Positions 44,581 to 57,652 of a DNA stretch of 64,000 nt are shown piece after piece (the first letter of the stretch is position 1; every line of letters starts with the position of its first letter). The notes under the pieces are model-generated. The model was not told the DNA's origin. It did no database searches and was given only the letters and a program-made list of their open reading frames with translations. Made by a program: the position numbers and the translations under genes. The stretch covers positions 4,092,001 through 4,156,000 of the forward strand of contig OZ316896.1 of the NCBI GenBank assembly GCA_973895155.1, given 5' to 3'. Source of the stretch: Marsupella aquatica (Eukaryota > Marchantiophyta).

Positions 44581-47500
44581 ATGTCAGCCGCATCCAAACC
44601 CAGAAATGCCAAACCATCTTAGTTGTCAAACCTGTCCGATAGAAAGGGGTTTCTCTTATCTTATCACAGAGTTGAGATTCACGAGACAACTGATGCCGTC
44701 CCTAACACAGATTAAACCCCACACCTGTCGCAAACTTTGATGAATGTTTTGTTTCCAGTTCAATGTCCTTCCACAGATTTGAATTCTCTCTCCTAAATCT
44801 CTCCCTGGTCTCAGGAAGCGATGACAACTCAACATTGCGATCGCGAAGAAAACGCCCATGATTGATATGTGGTCGATATCACAGGCACCACACTAGTTGG
44901 CTTACAGCTCCGAAGACAAATACTTTGAGCTCCCAGTCCCATTACCAAGATTTTGGCCTTCCCATCAGTAGTCGTCTGTTTTGCCGGAAACAGGTCCATG
45001 CGGTTTTCAAGTTCCTGAACTCCGTGATTCTTACTCCGAGAGTAAGGGTGGGTTCCCACCAATCGTTAAGTTTTTAACTGATCCAAGGAAAAGTAACTGG
45101 CGCAGGGTTCCTATAGGGTCAATTGGCAGGTGTCGTAAATTGTTAAAATCATTAACCATCATTAGTTAGACTCAGTTGCTGGGCGAGTACTTAACCAGGA
45201 AGGTAAGTGCCAAAAAGCATGGAACTTAACTTGATAAGTTTTTTCACTCCGTCGAAGTTGACATTTATTCTATATGACATGCACGTCTCGTGGCCGGGTC
45301 GTTCGGCACTGTTTGAACGGACATTGCTAATTTTGATCTTGTGGCCCAATGTGTTCCTATTATTAACGTGACAAAGCTAAAGAGTTTGCATTCTAAGCAT
45401 CACATTCTAAGCATCACTGATTCTTTTGCGCAATTCCTTTCAAGCTAGAGAAGCAAGTTCAGTTGCTGGCAACATTGCAGCTTCAACTCCACCTGCTGCT
45501 ACGGTCATTCTTGATTCCCCTTCATTGGTTAAAAACGATGTGAGAACTGGGAGCGAGAATTGTAGAGCACAGTACTGTACTAAATCCTGCAAGAAATGGA
45601 GTCGAAGCTCGAGGATTCGGTGATTTCTTAGATGGTAATTTCTTGACAGGTGATACCCCAAATAGCCTGCAAAGTTTCATGATCTTTGGATCAGTGCGTG
45701 TTCATAATTTGTGGCAAGCTCGCACAATAATCCTATCGATAGTTGTCCTCCTTTAAAGCAGGTGATTTCTTGACAGACACTATCCTAAACACCCTGCAGG
45801 AGATTCCTGTTCGTCGAATTAGTCCGTGTTCATAGTTTGTGCCAAGCTCGCCCCCAATATCGATCTCACTTCAGATTACTGCGTATTCACAATCTAATGT
45901 AAGCTCGCACAAGACATGTTTTCTCCAGAGTAACGACAACGGTACAGTGGACCAATTTCCAGATGTCTTAACGAAATTTATCACAGTACGAACGGAATCA
46001 AAAACAACGGTTTGTTTCACGAACTGAATCAACTGGGAAATTCGTTACTGAGCTCTCATCATTGAATTACCTAGCTTGAGTCTCTTCTCCAATGCTCAAT
46101 GAGACAGCAATGTCCGTCGATATTTCCTACATGATGTGGAGTTCAATTCAACTAGGACCTTCTCATAATACTTTTACATTATCTCCTTTGTATTCCATTG
46201 GAAAAATCATCTGGTCCCTTGAATCCGGAGTAACTGTTCCTTTATTTATGCAATGCAACTGTTAAGGGAAATCTCCATGGCCCGTAAACATGTCTGAAAT
46301 TCACTCTCTATAAAGGTGGACATAAAAATTATACAGCTTGCCCAGAATAAATCAAACAGCTGGGCCTAAAGACAAGGCGACGTTTCACTCGACTCAAAGA
46401 ACTCCTCTCTGTCCATGAAAAGTTTAGAAAAAATCCTTTCTTTCACGGGAAACTGATAGACATGCATATCACTAGCTCAAGAGGTGTCAAAGGACATGAC
46501 ATTCAGGAACTAAAACACCCAAAAAGTTTATAGTCATGCCAAACTGAGGCAGAGAAAGGCAAAATAACGAAAACTGCCACTTCTTCAAGTTTCAAAATCT
46601 TCCAAAACCCAACCCTCACTCCATTCAGAAGCCCGTTCAGAAGCCACGACAGTTCAGGATAAAACCTTCAAAACAGAACCAGACCAGAGGCAACGGAGTG
46701 GTACTTCAAATTTCCAGGCAGTTGTGTAATTTGTCCACCAGAAACGCCAGAGCCGACAATGATTAAATAGCCCTGAGATGTGCTACTGCCTGAATCAGAC
46801 GGTTTTGCCAAAATTCTGCTACGTTGTTACTATCCCATGGGCAAAATAAAAACAAATGCAATTGTCAGCCGCTGTGCTGCAACAAAACTGGCAGTGCTAT
46901 GTGGGCAACAGTTGCCTTCTCACCTCTGCATCTAGATTGAGTTTCATTTGACGGCATGGTCCATATGAATTCGGCCCAGACCTAACCTAGCGTTGCGCAG
47001 CTTGTGGTGAGAGGGTCATCGTGCAAATAGTTCTTTCTTTGACGGTTGTCAAGATGCCAAGGTAATCACAACAAACGGAGTTTTACCAGATCAGTACACA
47101 TATTGGTGGTTGCTGATGCCGTGAGATAACATGACAACAACATTCATGTGTTTCCCTGACGGCAAATATGGAGTCAGTTCCTTAGGAGAGGCATGACTTT
47201 TGCCCAAGTTCAGGCAAAAGTCACTATTTTCCCAGGAGTAGATTTGCAGAGCGCATCAAGACAGCTTAAGATAAGGTAATATTGGTCAGCATTTCTGCTT
47301 GGTATTGTACTTTACTGTAGACTATGTCAACCACCAAAGTGGCATCTGCGTGGATATCTTTATTTTAAGAAATGGACAAGATGGAACAGTTCATAGAACT
47401 GTTGTACTGGAACAACCTCAAATGTAGGATGCAGCAATTTACAGACCCTTCAAATCTACTCTAGAGGATCCATAAGATTGAATTACTTGGGAAGCTTGAG

Positions 47501-47700
47501 CCCATAAGAAATCACGGAGCCATCCGTAAATAGTAATTGAACTTTCAAGTAGCCTGTTCAAATTGAATCCCCCAATGATTACGGATGTCAATCTGTTGTG
47601 CCTTTGCTCACTCGCTAGGAACGATAGTGGTCATGGAGAAAGGACCTCCAACTTGTCTGTTGTTTCGCGTCTTCCAAGACCTGGCATTACTCAACGATAG
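44581..47700. other. Intergenic, weak tandem repeats, no gene recognised
   Basis: A 128 bp imperfect repeat runs at 45636-45912 (TTTCTTGACAG, CCCTGCA, GTGTTCATA, CAAGCTCGC). A 65-codon plus frame at 45426-45623 (Ala/Ser/Thr-rich) has no recognised domain. Nothing else can be supported. Confidence 0.4.
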
Positions 47701-48102
47701 AAAGGAAAGCGGAACGGCTTGGGTCAGCTGTATAGTCTCTCTCTTTTAAGACCGTCACTGATGTGTAAGGAACACACAATCCTGATCGTTAGAAAGAAAA
47801 GTCTTCTCTCTCGCAAGAATAGTCTGCTCTGTCTCTCAACAATCTTCGGACCTCAACTAGGGAAGAGTGCAAGCCTTAAAGCAGTATCGGCACCATTGTC
47901 CGAAGTGCGGCCCCACTGGAATATTACCCTGCCATTTATAGCAGTGTTCGTCGATCACGAACACCTTATTGCCACTGGGCCGGCTGAAAAAAAACTTGGC
48001 AAGAATTATGGAATAACCATTGAATCTTCGCCATTTGGTTCTCTTTTCCAGACTGAGTCGTCCATTCTTCATCTTGACCTTTCTTCGCATCTTCCAAATA
48101 CT

Positions 48103-49258
48103 GCTGAGCCCGATCCCAAAATCCAGATTGTGTGTTGATGTGGATTGAGGCAAACAATTAGCGTCTTCAGAAGCTAAATTACTCAGGAGCGGAAGGTTCC
48201 TGTTGACCCTTCTGGTGGAGATTTCATAGACAAGCTTGCGACATTATGACCTGAATGCATCCAATTATGACAATTGAGATCTTGGAGTGACAGAGCGAAA
48301 AGGAACTATTACGAGCAACACACAATCGGGGCGGATAGAGAGCTCAACATGACGGGATACGATCTACTGTAACCAGAACTGACGAGAGAAAGCGGGCATT
48401 AAAATTCTGCAACTTACCAATAGTAGAGTGACGCTGTTTGCCTTGCCTCTTCCCTTAGCACTGACTTCCAGTGTGGACTACTAGGCTTCTCTTGTACGCA
48501 TCCTTCTTCTTTGTCCAACACGTGGAGTTGAAGCTTACCATCTCATGGTACTTATTCATACCATGGTGATTTGTAAAACATTACCGGATGTTGCAACTTT
48601 GTAGTGATAGTACACTAGAAGTTTGCTTATTTGATGGAGGTGAACCGAAAACCTTCCAAAACCGAAGTGTCTCGTCAGCGGCAGCAGAGACAACCGACGT
48701 ACCATCAGGACTCTGTACCAGATCCAATCATGAGGGTCAGTACCCATTATTCCTTACGCATATTTAATCCCAAGTTTGAACAATGTGAAAAAAATATCCA
48801 AATAACTGAGTGATGGTATGATAAGAAAATGTCGAGGTCCAGTGCTACATAGTGTAGATGCTATCAAATTCCAATCATCTGTACAAGCCTTCACGTACCT
48901 GTGCCAGATGGAGAACCCGAGCAGTGTGGCCAATCAACTCAGCTAATTTTAGCATTGTGGGATACTTCCAAACGCAGAGTTGATTTTGACTAAATCCATG
49001 GCTGCTCAAGATTTCCTTTTGGTGTTGGCTCCATTGCAGTGCGCAGACCTATGCAAAAAAGGGACCTCATCAATCATTCAATTCATAGCTCATGTTGGTC
49101 ATAAGAATTACTTCAGGCCGCCCACCAGACAATTCGAGGCCATGCTAGCAAACCAAAGTCACTGATTCAAGTGATAATCGTGGGTCAGATTCATGCATTT
49201 TTACTTGGGTTGTTGAAACTTAGTGGGTTAGATCAGGGTACCGCAGAGTCTAAGCACT
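48103..49258. repeat. Source segment of the 31-34 kb duplication
   Basis: Covers the 3' flank, exons 8 and 7 and part of intron 6 of CDC20. 48103-49085 is copied in inverse at 31024-32108 and 49088-49258 directly at 34001-34163. The intact reading frame here, against the broken one there, identifies this as the functional copy. Confidence 0.85.
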
Positions 49259-51384
49259 AGAGAGGCAGTGTAACCTAACACCACCATTCATATAAGAGCT
49301 TAACATGGGGCCTAGTGTGAGATGGAAAGAGACCTGTGAGTGAGTGTCAACACTGTCGATGCACGACCCTGTTTGGGTATTCCAAAACTTTATGCACCGG
49401 TCAGCTGTCCCTCCACCAGAGGCCAGCAGATTTGATTGAAAAGGACACCATGCAAGAGCCTTGACGGCAGCCTGATGCTCATCAAAACGATGGAGATACG
49501 GCGTGGATGATTGTGAAGATGAAGAAATTCCTGAGGACATGAAAGACTGGTCCCAAATGTGGAGGAGATTATCATTTCCTCCACTTGCCAGTTGTTGCCC
49601 TGATGGAGCCCACTTGAGACCGCACACTTCTTGACTGTGCGCCATGAATTGCGAGATCAAATGGTCTCTGATCCGCACTGAAGTTGAATTTTCAGATCAC
49701 ACGTATATAACAAAAGTGTGCCTCAGGATATTGTGTGGCTGGACCTTGCAACAACTCTGTTCTTTTCAATATTCTGATGGTGGTGTGTTATAAAGTAGTC
49801 AGGTGCAGGTAGTAGAAAGGATTTACATACCACTCATAACAACAGCAGGGACCATGAAGCTACCCCATCAATTTAAGTATCTAAGATGCTTGATAGCAAT
49901 CATTACCATCATGGTTTAGGATCTTGCTGTCACGGCCTCCTGACGATAGAGTTGAACCATTCCATGCTAGACTGCCAACCCGAGCAGAATGTGCCTTCAA
50001 CCTCCGCACCTGTACAAACACATTATTGTTTGGTCGGTCTCTTACCAGAAAGAGGTGTTGAGAGAAAACGAAGGTTCCAGAATGATATGATGGAGGACTC
50101 CTTGGATAATTTTGATCTCAGAGAGACTAACACAGTATAAGAGGCGATTGCGTACCTGGAAATAGCGTGTTGCATCCCACAGTTGGAGTTCCTTGTTATT
50201 AAATCCCAGCGCGATGTGCTCTCCGTTTGGAGCCCAGGCAACACTAGTTATAAAGTCGTCCTCCGCATAGGTGCTCATGAGTTGATGAATGGCTCCTGTA
50301 TCTGCATGCCACAGATACACAGTGGTTCCCAAAGCCACTGCAACCACATTCTTGCAGCTCCAATCCAGCAGATTCAGGTAGTAATCATCCACCAGCTCGG
50401 GAGCATCCAAAACTCTCTCTGGGACCTGGAACGTACAAATTCTTTTATCGGTCAGATGTCTTACCTGTCAAGCAAGAAGGGAAGCATGAATTTATACTAG
50501 ATGGCAGGTTGCTAACTTCTATTGTTCAATACAATGACATGATCCTCGCCTGGCCTGGACGTATGTTTTGTAAGCAGTGGAGTTTTGCTTCAGGAGAATA
50601 ACTTACGGGAGAAATGCGTCTATAAAATTTTGGAGACAAAAACATCGCCTCTGGTGTATCTTCGATCGGATGGAGTTCAGGTGCAGGATAATGCTTCATT
50701 CTAGACGATGGGTCAACTCTTGTTTTGAAAGCAAGAATCGTTGGGCTCACCATTGCTTCGCAGTCATGAAATAGTTTCTGGGCCAATTTTCTCTTGTACT
50801 CTTCCTGGCAGTGGATAAACAAGGCAATGACTAAGCTATTATTTCATGATTGGTCAGCATCTTCAGTTGAGAAAACAGCTAGAAGGGCAACACTCGAAAG
50901 GTAAAGACTAATGAAGGAGCTACATCAAGACTAGAGTACAGTGTACTTGCTACTCACCCTGAGAGGCGATACAACCTCCACTTTTGACTTTGTATTCTCC
51001 TTGGCATCTTGACTAAGATTGAAGTGTGCTATATCCACATCCATGGCGCTTCTTATAGGTATGAACCTATCTCCCTGTGGTACAACAAGGTTTGTCAGGG
51101 CTGGAGATCATAGCTGGAAATCTCTCGTAGTCATTAAGAATCGCCCACTACCCTAGAGCCACTGGTGCATGTCTCACAAATTGTATTACTGCTGAAACTT
51201 GGACGTTCGAAAGATTATTTTGAAGAGATTTATGTGAAATCTCAAAGTAACATCAGTGATGCCTTGTGTATTTCAAAAGCAGTGATAATGGTTGCTGATA
51301 AGATGCTCTGAGCACCTGAGTTGGAGTTCTGCAGCCAAAGTTGCAGGTGCGCAGCACACGGGACGGGGAGTAATTATCCAGCAT
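48581..51384 (-). CDS. CDC20: Cell division cycle protein 20, APC/C activator
   Basis: WD40 co-activator that recruits substrates to the anaphase-promoting complex and is the target of the spindle checkpoint. Eight exons: 51384-51316, 51074-50958, 50804-50607, 50425-50156, 50009-49907, 49677-49334, 49048-48899 and 48712-48581. All have GT/AG borders and compatible phase. The product is 460 aa, against about 457 in Arabidopsis. Visible motifs: C-box DRFIP (residues 25-29), KEN (48-50), an ILAF motif (85-88), the [16 protein letters not shown] entry to the propeller, seven WD40 repeats to about residue 440, and a C-terminal Ile-Arg tail that docks on the APC/C. Exon 1 (23 codons, starting MLDNYSP) is the least certain; its ATG was chosen because it joins in phase to GDRFIP. 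Introns hold only shadow frames. Confidence 0.95.
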
Positions 51385-54300
51385 AGTGTCGTTTGGATAA
51401 CTTTTGCCCAGTCAATGATGCCTCTTCCAGGGACTACTAGGGCTTACCAATGTCATCTTGTATTAGAGATTTCCAGAAGGCCTTCAGGCTCTAGCTTTGC
51501 ATCAATCTGTCAACTCGAAGCCTATTCTACAATAGATGAAGTGCTTGAATGTGAAAACAGCTCCTGTAAGTCTCATTCGTGAACATAATAGACATCGAAC
51601 CCATGCATGATGCGCGGAGTCCATTTAAAATTAGCATTTGAACTATAACTTGCTTGGAAGTATCTTCTTGATGTCAATCGCCCGTTTGAGAAGCCAGTGT
51701 CGAGAACATTTGAAGTGCTCGATCAATTGTGGCATTTAGAATCAAGAAATAAGTAATACAGGGAACTAGGATGCTGATCATCTAAGGGAGCATTAAGAAG
51801 AGAGGAAGCTAGAAACTAAATCGATACTCGCATGGGAAGAATTAACTCGGATGCACGAACCAGCCCGCGGTGTCCGATGCAGTTTGAAACAGTATCACAA
51901 TTCCCCTGCAGCAAATTCCAAAGCATTTCTTGGGTGCTAGACTCTCAGTTGATGGCCACAGCAAACAAACTGACTCGCCCTTGTGGTAATGTCCAGCAAG
52001 CGAACAATATCGCCGGTGGGAATTTATTGACCAAATCCTACTGGCAAAAGAGTCTGAAAGTTTCTGTTGCCCTCTTCTTTCCGGGGTCGCTTCTGTCAAT
52101 CCTTTCAAGACTACGTGTGCTCTACATTGGAGCACAGCACACTCCCTGTCTGTCTGGGTGCGGTCGTCAGTGCTTTAGCACAGGATGAGGCATTGACAGA
52201 ATAGCGGCACGGTACCAAGAATGACAACGGAAAATCACGACGTTGTTCGTTAAACAATGGTTATCGAATCAGCAGCGAGCGTAACCGCCCGGTTGGCCAA
52301 ACCGCTGTCAAGATTGTCACTCAACCAGATTTATAACCTGAACCGCCGCGCTTCTGCCAGCGCCTCAGGTCGCTGACGCGCTGACATCAGTGGACGCTGA
52401 TGAAGACGCTCCTCCGATTGTTCCACGCACCGTCTTCCACTCATGAGAGTTCCGTTTATCCTGAGAATTGCACCTCCAACCAAAGAGTGACAGATTTTGT
52501 TGTTCTTTGCTTCGATGAACACTGTGCTTCGGACGGCCAAGAATCCAAAATCGTCGTCGGATGTGGAGATAGAAACATGGTGTTGTGTCACTTTTCTCTT
52601 GTCTAGCGACTGCACCTAAACTTTGCTGACCCTCCTTATCTGACCAACATTGCTGATCACTTCTTTGATGACACTCTGGTTTGATGCTTGTCTCGCCGAC
52701 ATTGCTGATCACTTCTTTGATGACTATCTGGTTTGATGTAGAGTGTGAGCAATGTGTTTGATTGACGACGAATCGAAATTGATGTGGCGCAATTCTGAAT
52801 TGACTGGATGATTTGAAGCTCAGCTACAATAGTCAAAATTGCCAGGAACAGGTCTATTACTGGTTCTGTTCCATCGTTGCTACGGAATAGCTAATCGCCT
52901 ACTCAGTTGCGGTTGAGGTACAATGACAGCCTAGAAAGGGGAGCTCGAGTTCCACAGAGGAGATTGAATCTCACTGCACTGCAGCACCTCAATCTAATCA
53001 ATTCTGAGTCACGTATCATCGGGTTTGGGACAGTTTGTCCATCTTATATTTCTCGATGTTGGGGACATTCTTTTCAGCGCCGGAGGGATTCCTTGTGATG
53101 TGCTGACGACTTTCGTAATGTTCAATCTATGTAGTACTGTTCTCGTCGGACCTCTCTTCGTTGATTGCGTGCATCGCAGGACATAATGGGCCAGATTTGT
53201 AACGCAGAGATGCCACTCACACGTCTTTCGATAGTTTACATGCACTGAAGTTTATAACGGAATGTGGGTATCAATTCACATCAATGCTGAGTGTATGTTT
53301 ACCGACACGAAGACCTCGAAAGATACTCTTCATGGTTCAGAGTGAGTCTGTCTCACGATTCTTGGGGAAAGATTCAGACAATTGGCAATTGCCTGTGGAG
53401 ATCTTGTTGGAATTTCCTTCTTCTTGCAATCTTAAAACCTGAGATTGTTTCTCTCATTGCCATATCGATGACAATTCTGGATTATACTCTGAATTCCCTT
53501 CGTAGGTAGGTTGTATGGAGTGGCTGTTGAAATATTTTTGCTCAGCAGCCTCAACAGAACACAACATTCACGTGCATTCTCTACTCTATGCTCGATGTAT
53601 AATCAAACATGACAATTCTTCTTTGCCGACCCTTCGCTAGTAGAATCATTTACAAACATGCCCAAAAATGCAGGTGTTGGATTTGGAAGCTTAGGCAAGT
53701 TAGACCACGTCTAAGCAATTCTGTCAAAACGTTGAAAGGCCTTCTCACCCCATTGTTAAACCAAAGAAAGACACACAAGGGGCTGCAAGAGAAAGCCATG
53801 GCTCGGATTTGGAAAGAAAAGCTTGAATTAAGCCTGTTCCTAACAATTACATGAAAACAGTTTACAAGCCTGTATACAATTCATCAAACGAGGCCAAGTC
53901 TTAGCAGACTTCCCAAAAAGTTGATATGCCTCGTCACGGCTCTCCGTGCAGAACCGAGACCAGTGAGGAGATGACGGATGCTCATCAGCAGCGCGTCGAG
54001 GGAATCGTTGCTCAGCAGAGAATGTCCTTGAGATAGATGCGTTCCGGATGCGTTGTTCGACGATTTCGCTGAAACCACAACTCGAAAAGATACGACAGAA
54101 GCAAAAAGTAAAAACTCGAGCTTTACTTTCCTCACCTCACTGCCATTAATTTTCAGTCCAAGCCCAATGCAAGTCAAAATGAGCTGCACAGCAGGCAGCA
54201 CTCAACGAATTCAAAATACTGGCTGGTACGTAGGACAACAACCTCCCACTTCAGTAGCAAACGATCTATGGACACGATCAAAAAATTTCCCGCGAAACGA

Positions 54301-54440
54301 ATATATATCTATACATTCTTCCCAGCAGGACCGCTCCTGGCCAGGACACAAGGGCCAAGTTCTCCACTCTCCGGAAATACGATATTGATCGACATACTTT
54401 CTTCCGATGATATCTGCAAGACACAAAATCCGCGATGCAA
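51385..54440. other. Intergenic, CDC20 promoter side, no gene recognised
   Basis: Likely holds the CDC20 5' leader and promoter next to 51384. A 52 bp tandem repeat (TGCTGATCACTTCTTTGATG) lies at 52651-52738. A minus frame of 105 codons at 53884-54201 has no recognised domain. Confidence 0.4.
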
Positions 54441-54446
54441 AGCTCA

Positions 54447-55037
54447 CTAAGCCAGGACTGCTTTTGCAAGACGATCAGCATGCTGATTATGCTCTCTAGG
54501 TACTTTCCAGAAGCGGATCTTAGCCCCACAATTTTCCCATGCACTGATGAGATCGTGCAACTCTCTAATGCCGTCGCCATTGACCACCGGCCGACCGCTG
54601 GCAGTCATGAAGCCATTATTAACCCATTTGTAGACATAGTCAGTGATGGCCCTGACCAGATAGTCGGAGTCACTGACGATGACAACGCCGTTATTGCAAA
54701 CCCCCCATCGCATGTCCTCCAAAATCACCTGCGCCACGTGAGTTGCGGCATAGATCTCTGCAGCCTGACTGGTTTGCCTCTGATTGTAGGGTAGACAGCC
54801 ACTCGTGTTGTAGCAGGAATCCTGCCCGGTATAGACACCATACGCAGCTCTGGCCCCGGGCATGCCGTTTCCCCTGCACGCACCATCGATCCAAATGACC
54901 ATAGGCATTCTGCTGCGCATGTTCACTGGATATACACGTGACACTTCATTGTCATCGTCATACCACACAATGTCAGACGGATCCGCCGACGCAGAGAACC
55001 CTATGCGAGTGGGGTCGAAGACACGCGAACTAGCCAT
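54447..55037 (-). CDS. Ribonuclease H-like protein, single exon
   Basis: Predicted 196 aa from the ATG at 55037, which sits in ATGGCT, a favoured plant context. The frame is open to 55112, so a longer N-terminus is possible. The RNase H fold is indicated by WIDGACRGNG with Asp51, QAAEIYAA with Glu94, VSDSDY with Asp123, and REHNQHADRLAKA with His183 and Asp188. The full catalytic D-E-D-D set plus the assisting His is therefore present. Such enzymes cut the RNA strand of RNA-DNA hybrids. No reverse transcriptase or integrase adjoins it, so it is not obviously part of a retroelement. The GACRGNG...ARAAYGVY signature recalls fungal RNase H1-type proteins more than plant ones; this is an impression from memory. 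No organelle-targeting sequence is obvious. Confidence 0.85.
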   Translation of the reverse strand: MASSRVFDPTRIGFSASADPSDIVWYDDDNEVSRVYPVNMRSRMPMVIWIDGACRGNGMPGARAAYGVYTGQDSCYNTSGCLPYNQRQTSQAAEIYAATHVAQVILEDMRWGVCNNGVVIVSDSDYLVRAITDYVYKWVNNGFMTASGRPVVNGDGIRELHDLISAWENCGAKIRFWKVPREHNQHADRLAKAVLA

Positions 55038-55409
55038 TAGATTGATCGTCCAGAGTTTTGTATCTACAGGATTGTTTACTTTTAATATGTAAAACATGCA
55101 CAAGTGGTCCACAGATCGACGATTGGAATGTCATGAAATACCCAAATAAACCAAAGTCTGTCAACGGATGACCAAAACAAACGAACGAATTTAGCAACCA
55201 ATGCTCCGGAAGGATAGCACAAGAGTCCACAGGCCCGTATCTATTAGACTGCGCTTGGTCGAATAGCGAGTCGGAGTAATCATCAGCGTATATGGTCTGA
55301 AATCTCCGCTGTAGGCTGGCTCCTCTGATTGCTGCTAGATCTGAAGTTTTACTGTGCCCAAGCAGTTGGACTGTAACTTGGTAGAGATCAAAAACTTATG
55401 GGTTTATAC
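55038..55409 (-). other. Probable promoter/leader of the RNase H gene
   Basis: No other gene seen. The frame upstream of 55037 stays open for 25 codons but has no compositional resemblance to the enzyme. Confidence 0.3.
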
Positions 55410-55760
55410 AATATTGAAAATTGGAAGGCTATGTGAGAACCATGGAAAAATGAATGGGTTACATACTTCCATTATGAGAAGAATTGTGAGTACTGAAAAC
55501 CCATGAGAGTTAAATCTCCATTTCCATGACGAGTAGAATTAATCTCGAGAACTGGAACTCCAGGCCACGAGAGAGGCCTGGAAAATGAATCAGTTAAATC
55601 TCCACTTCCGTAATGAGTAGAACTAATCTCGAGAACTGGAAGGCTATGAGACAGGCCTGGAGAAGGAACGAGTTAAACCTCCACTTCCATAGTGAGTAAA
55701 ATCCTTAGAACTGGAAGGCTATCCTATATCGAGCCCTGGAAAAACAAGTAAAATCTCACC
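55410..55760 (+). repeat. Five-unit degenerate tandem array, about 76-84 bp
   Basis: GAACTGGAAGGCTATG-like starts lie near 55412, 55488, 55547, 55631 and 55707. Each is followed by CCTGGAAAA and GTTAAATCTCCACTTCC motifs. Confidence 0.85.
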
Positions 55761-57650
55761 TGGACAATGGATTTCATGGGCGTTCAATATCTGTTCCAAA
55801 TGAGTATTTCTTGAGTAATATGGTGGAAATGTGTGTTCTTCATTGCTTAGAAGTTGGGACAGAGAAGCCTGATCAGTCAGAGCTGTGAGTTGACGCGAGG
55901 ATACTTCGATCTCTGCTACCGTGCTCAAACTTGGGTCGTTTGCCAGGCATTTCTCTTGAATAGATCACAATTGGACTTGTACACTTTTAGGATCATTTCT
56001 CTAGCTTTTAAAAAGTCTAGGAGTAGAGCAAGGAAAAAGAAATTGCCACCTCCTACAGTCAGGAATGACATAGGGGCCCAATTGGCCCAGTAGCTGGCCA
56101 ATTGACCAAAGCCTTCAATGCCTCTCTTCTTGCATTCCTCACTAACGTTGCTCAGTTCCAAAATTTGCCTCAATAGTTTTCAGATAGTTCACATACATTT
56201 ATGTTCAGTAGTGTGAAAGATGAGCAAACAAGAACTTGCTGAGGCAGTTTCCTCTTTCAGAAGACATAAGTGGAATGCACCTTTTGATCACACCTTTCGG
56301 GTGACCCAGCTTCTCCTTACTTCAATCTGGATAATTCAATTGTAGTTAAGAGAAAATTAGTTGGAAGAGGAGGGCACAATGTATACTCTGTCTGAACCGT
56401 TACATAATGATTTCACAGAAAGGCCTGCATCATCCCGTATGAGGAACACTAGTCCCTCCGACAGAAAGACCCAAGGAAATAAAGTGAATTTAGCGTGAAG
56501 CGCTCTTCTGTTCCATCATTGCACCATTTGTGATGCGCATCATGATATTTCTAGCAGCATCAAAACGGCATACGATGAGCTTCGGAAAGTGTTAAATTGA
56601 ATAAATTATCCAAGTATCTATATTTGTGTTTCGACTAAAATCTGTATTACAATGCACTTGGTCCTGGATATTACTTTAGGCACGATTTGGCGGGTGGCTC
56701 ATGTGCGAGGACACAATTCAAGACGAAGTTATGAAAGATCATAAAGCTCAAGTGCTGTTTCCTTCTGTGTGTCTATTCCGTTTTGCTTGCCATCGGTTAA
56801 GGAAATGTTTGGTGACTTCCAAGATTGATATGCAAAATCGATGTTGTAGGGCTGAAGAAATTCGATGTGACAAATGCATAGGGAAAAGTGATAGCGCTGG
56901 TGTAATTGCACACGCACCCTGCGTTGACTAATCAAATCATTGCATTTCTGTTCCAATGGAAACTTGTCAGAATAACTCAGTAGTACACAGGTTATAGCCA
57001 TTGCAGCTAATCAATTTGTGGTCACGCACTTGACATAGGGACCAATACGGGCCTCATGTTTCCTTCCTTACCTTGAAAGAACTATGTGTTTTGCGGTACA
57101 ACCCAGACCTCCAACAGTTTTGGAGTCCCAGTAGAATAACTCTTTGAGGAAGAGTAGATTGACCTACTCAGTGTCAACTGGCTACATATGAATTATTTGG
57201 ACAAACTTCGAAGGGGCGTGCCTCATGTCGTTGCAGAGATTATCCACTGCTTGTGACTACAAATACACTGACATCGATAGATGATCGAATGGCTTCAAAG
57301 CTAGCCCCGACCATGGAAGATCATGCGGGGTAGTATTTACAAAACCTGAGAAGCTAGCCGCAGACGGGATTAAAAATCCTTTTCAGTTAATCAAGACTAC
57401 AATCAAATAACCACATCTATAGCATGTAAACTAGTTGTCATGTACACATGCAACGGGAGGATTCCTCCCTAGAAGGCACTCATCATGACCACGAAGGTCA
57501 CAGATGACAGGTAGTACAACTCTCTAGAGATTTTGGATTTCCAGAAAAAGCTGGGGCCAGAAGGGGTTTTGGCCAAGCCTTGTCCTTTGCTCAGATGGTT
57601 GCGATCATAAAGTGGTACACACCTGGCTTTGGGAGCCGACAGACAGGAAT
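55761..57650. other. Intergenic, no gene recognised
   Basis: Frames of 60-90 codons on both strands, none recognised. The part next to 57653 should contain the 3' untranslated region of the SKIP16-like gene. Confidence 0.4.
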
Positions 57651-57652
57651 TT

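Noticed and set aside
47719-48138. 139-codon plus-strand frame
   Set aside because: No domain, and it is antisense to the CDC20 3' flank, which contains duplicated non-coding sequence.
54447-55112. RNase H as part of an LTR retrotransposon or LINE
   Set aside because: No reverse transcriptase, integrase, LTR or poly-A tail nearby. The domain stands alone with its own start and stop.
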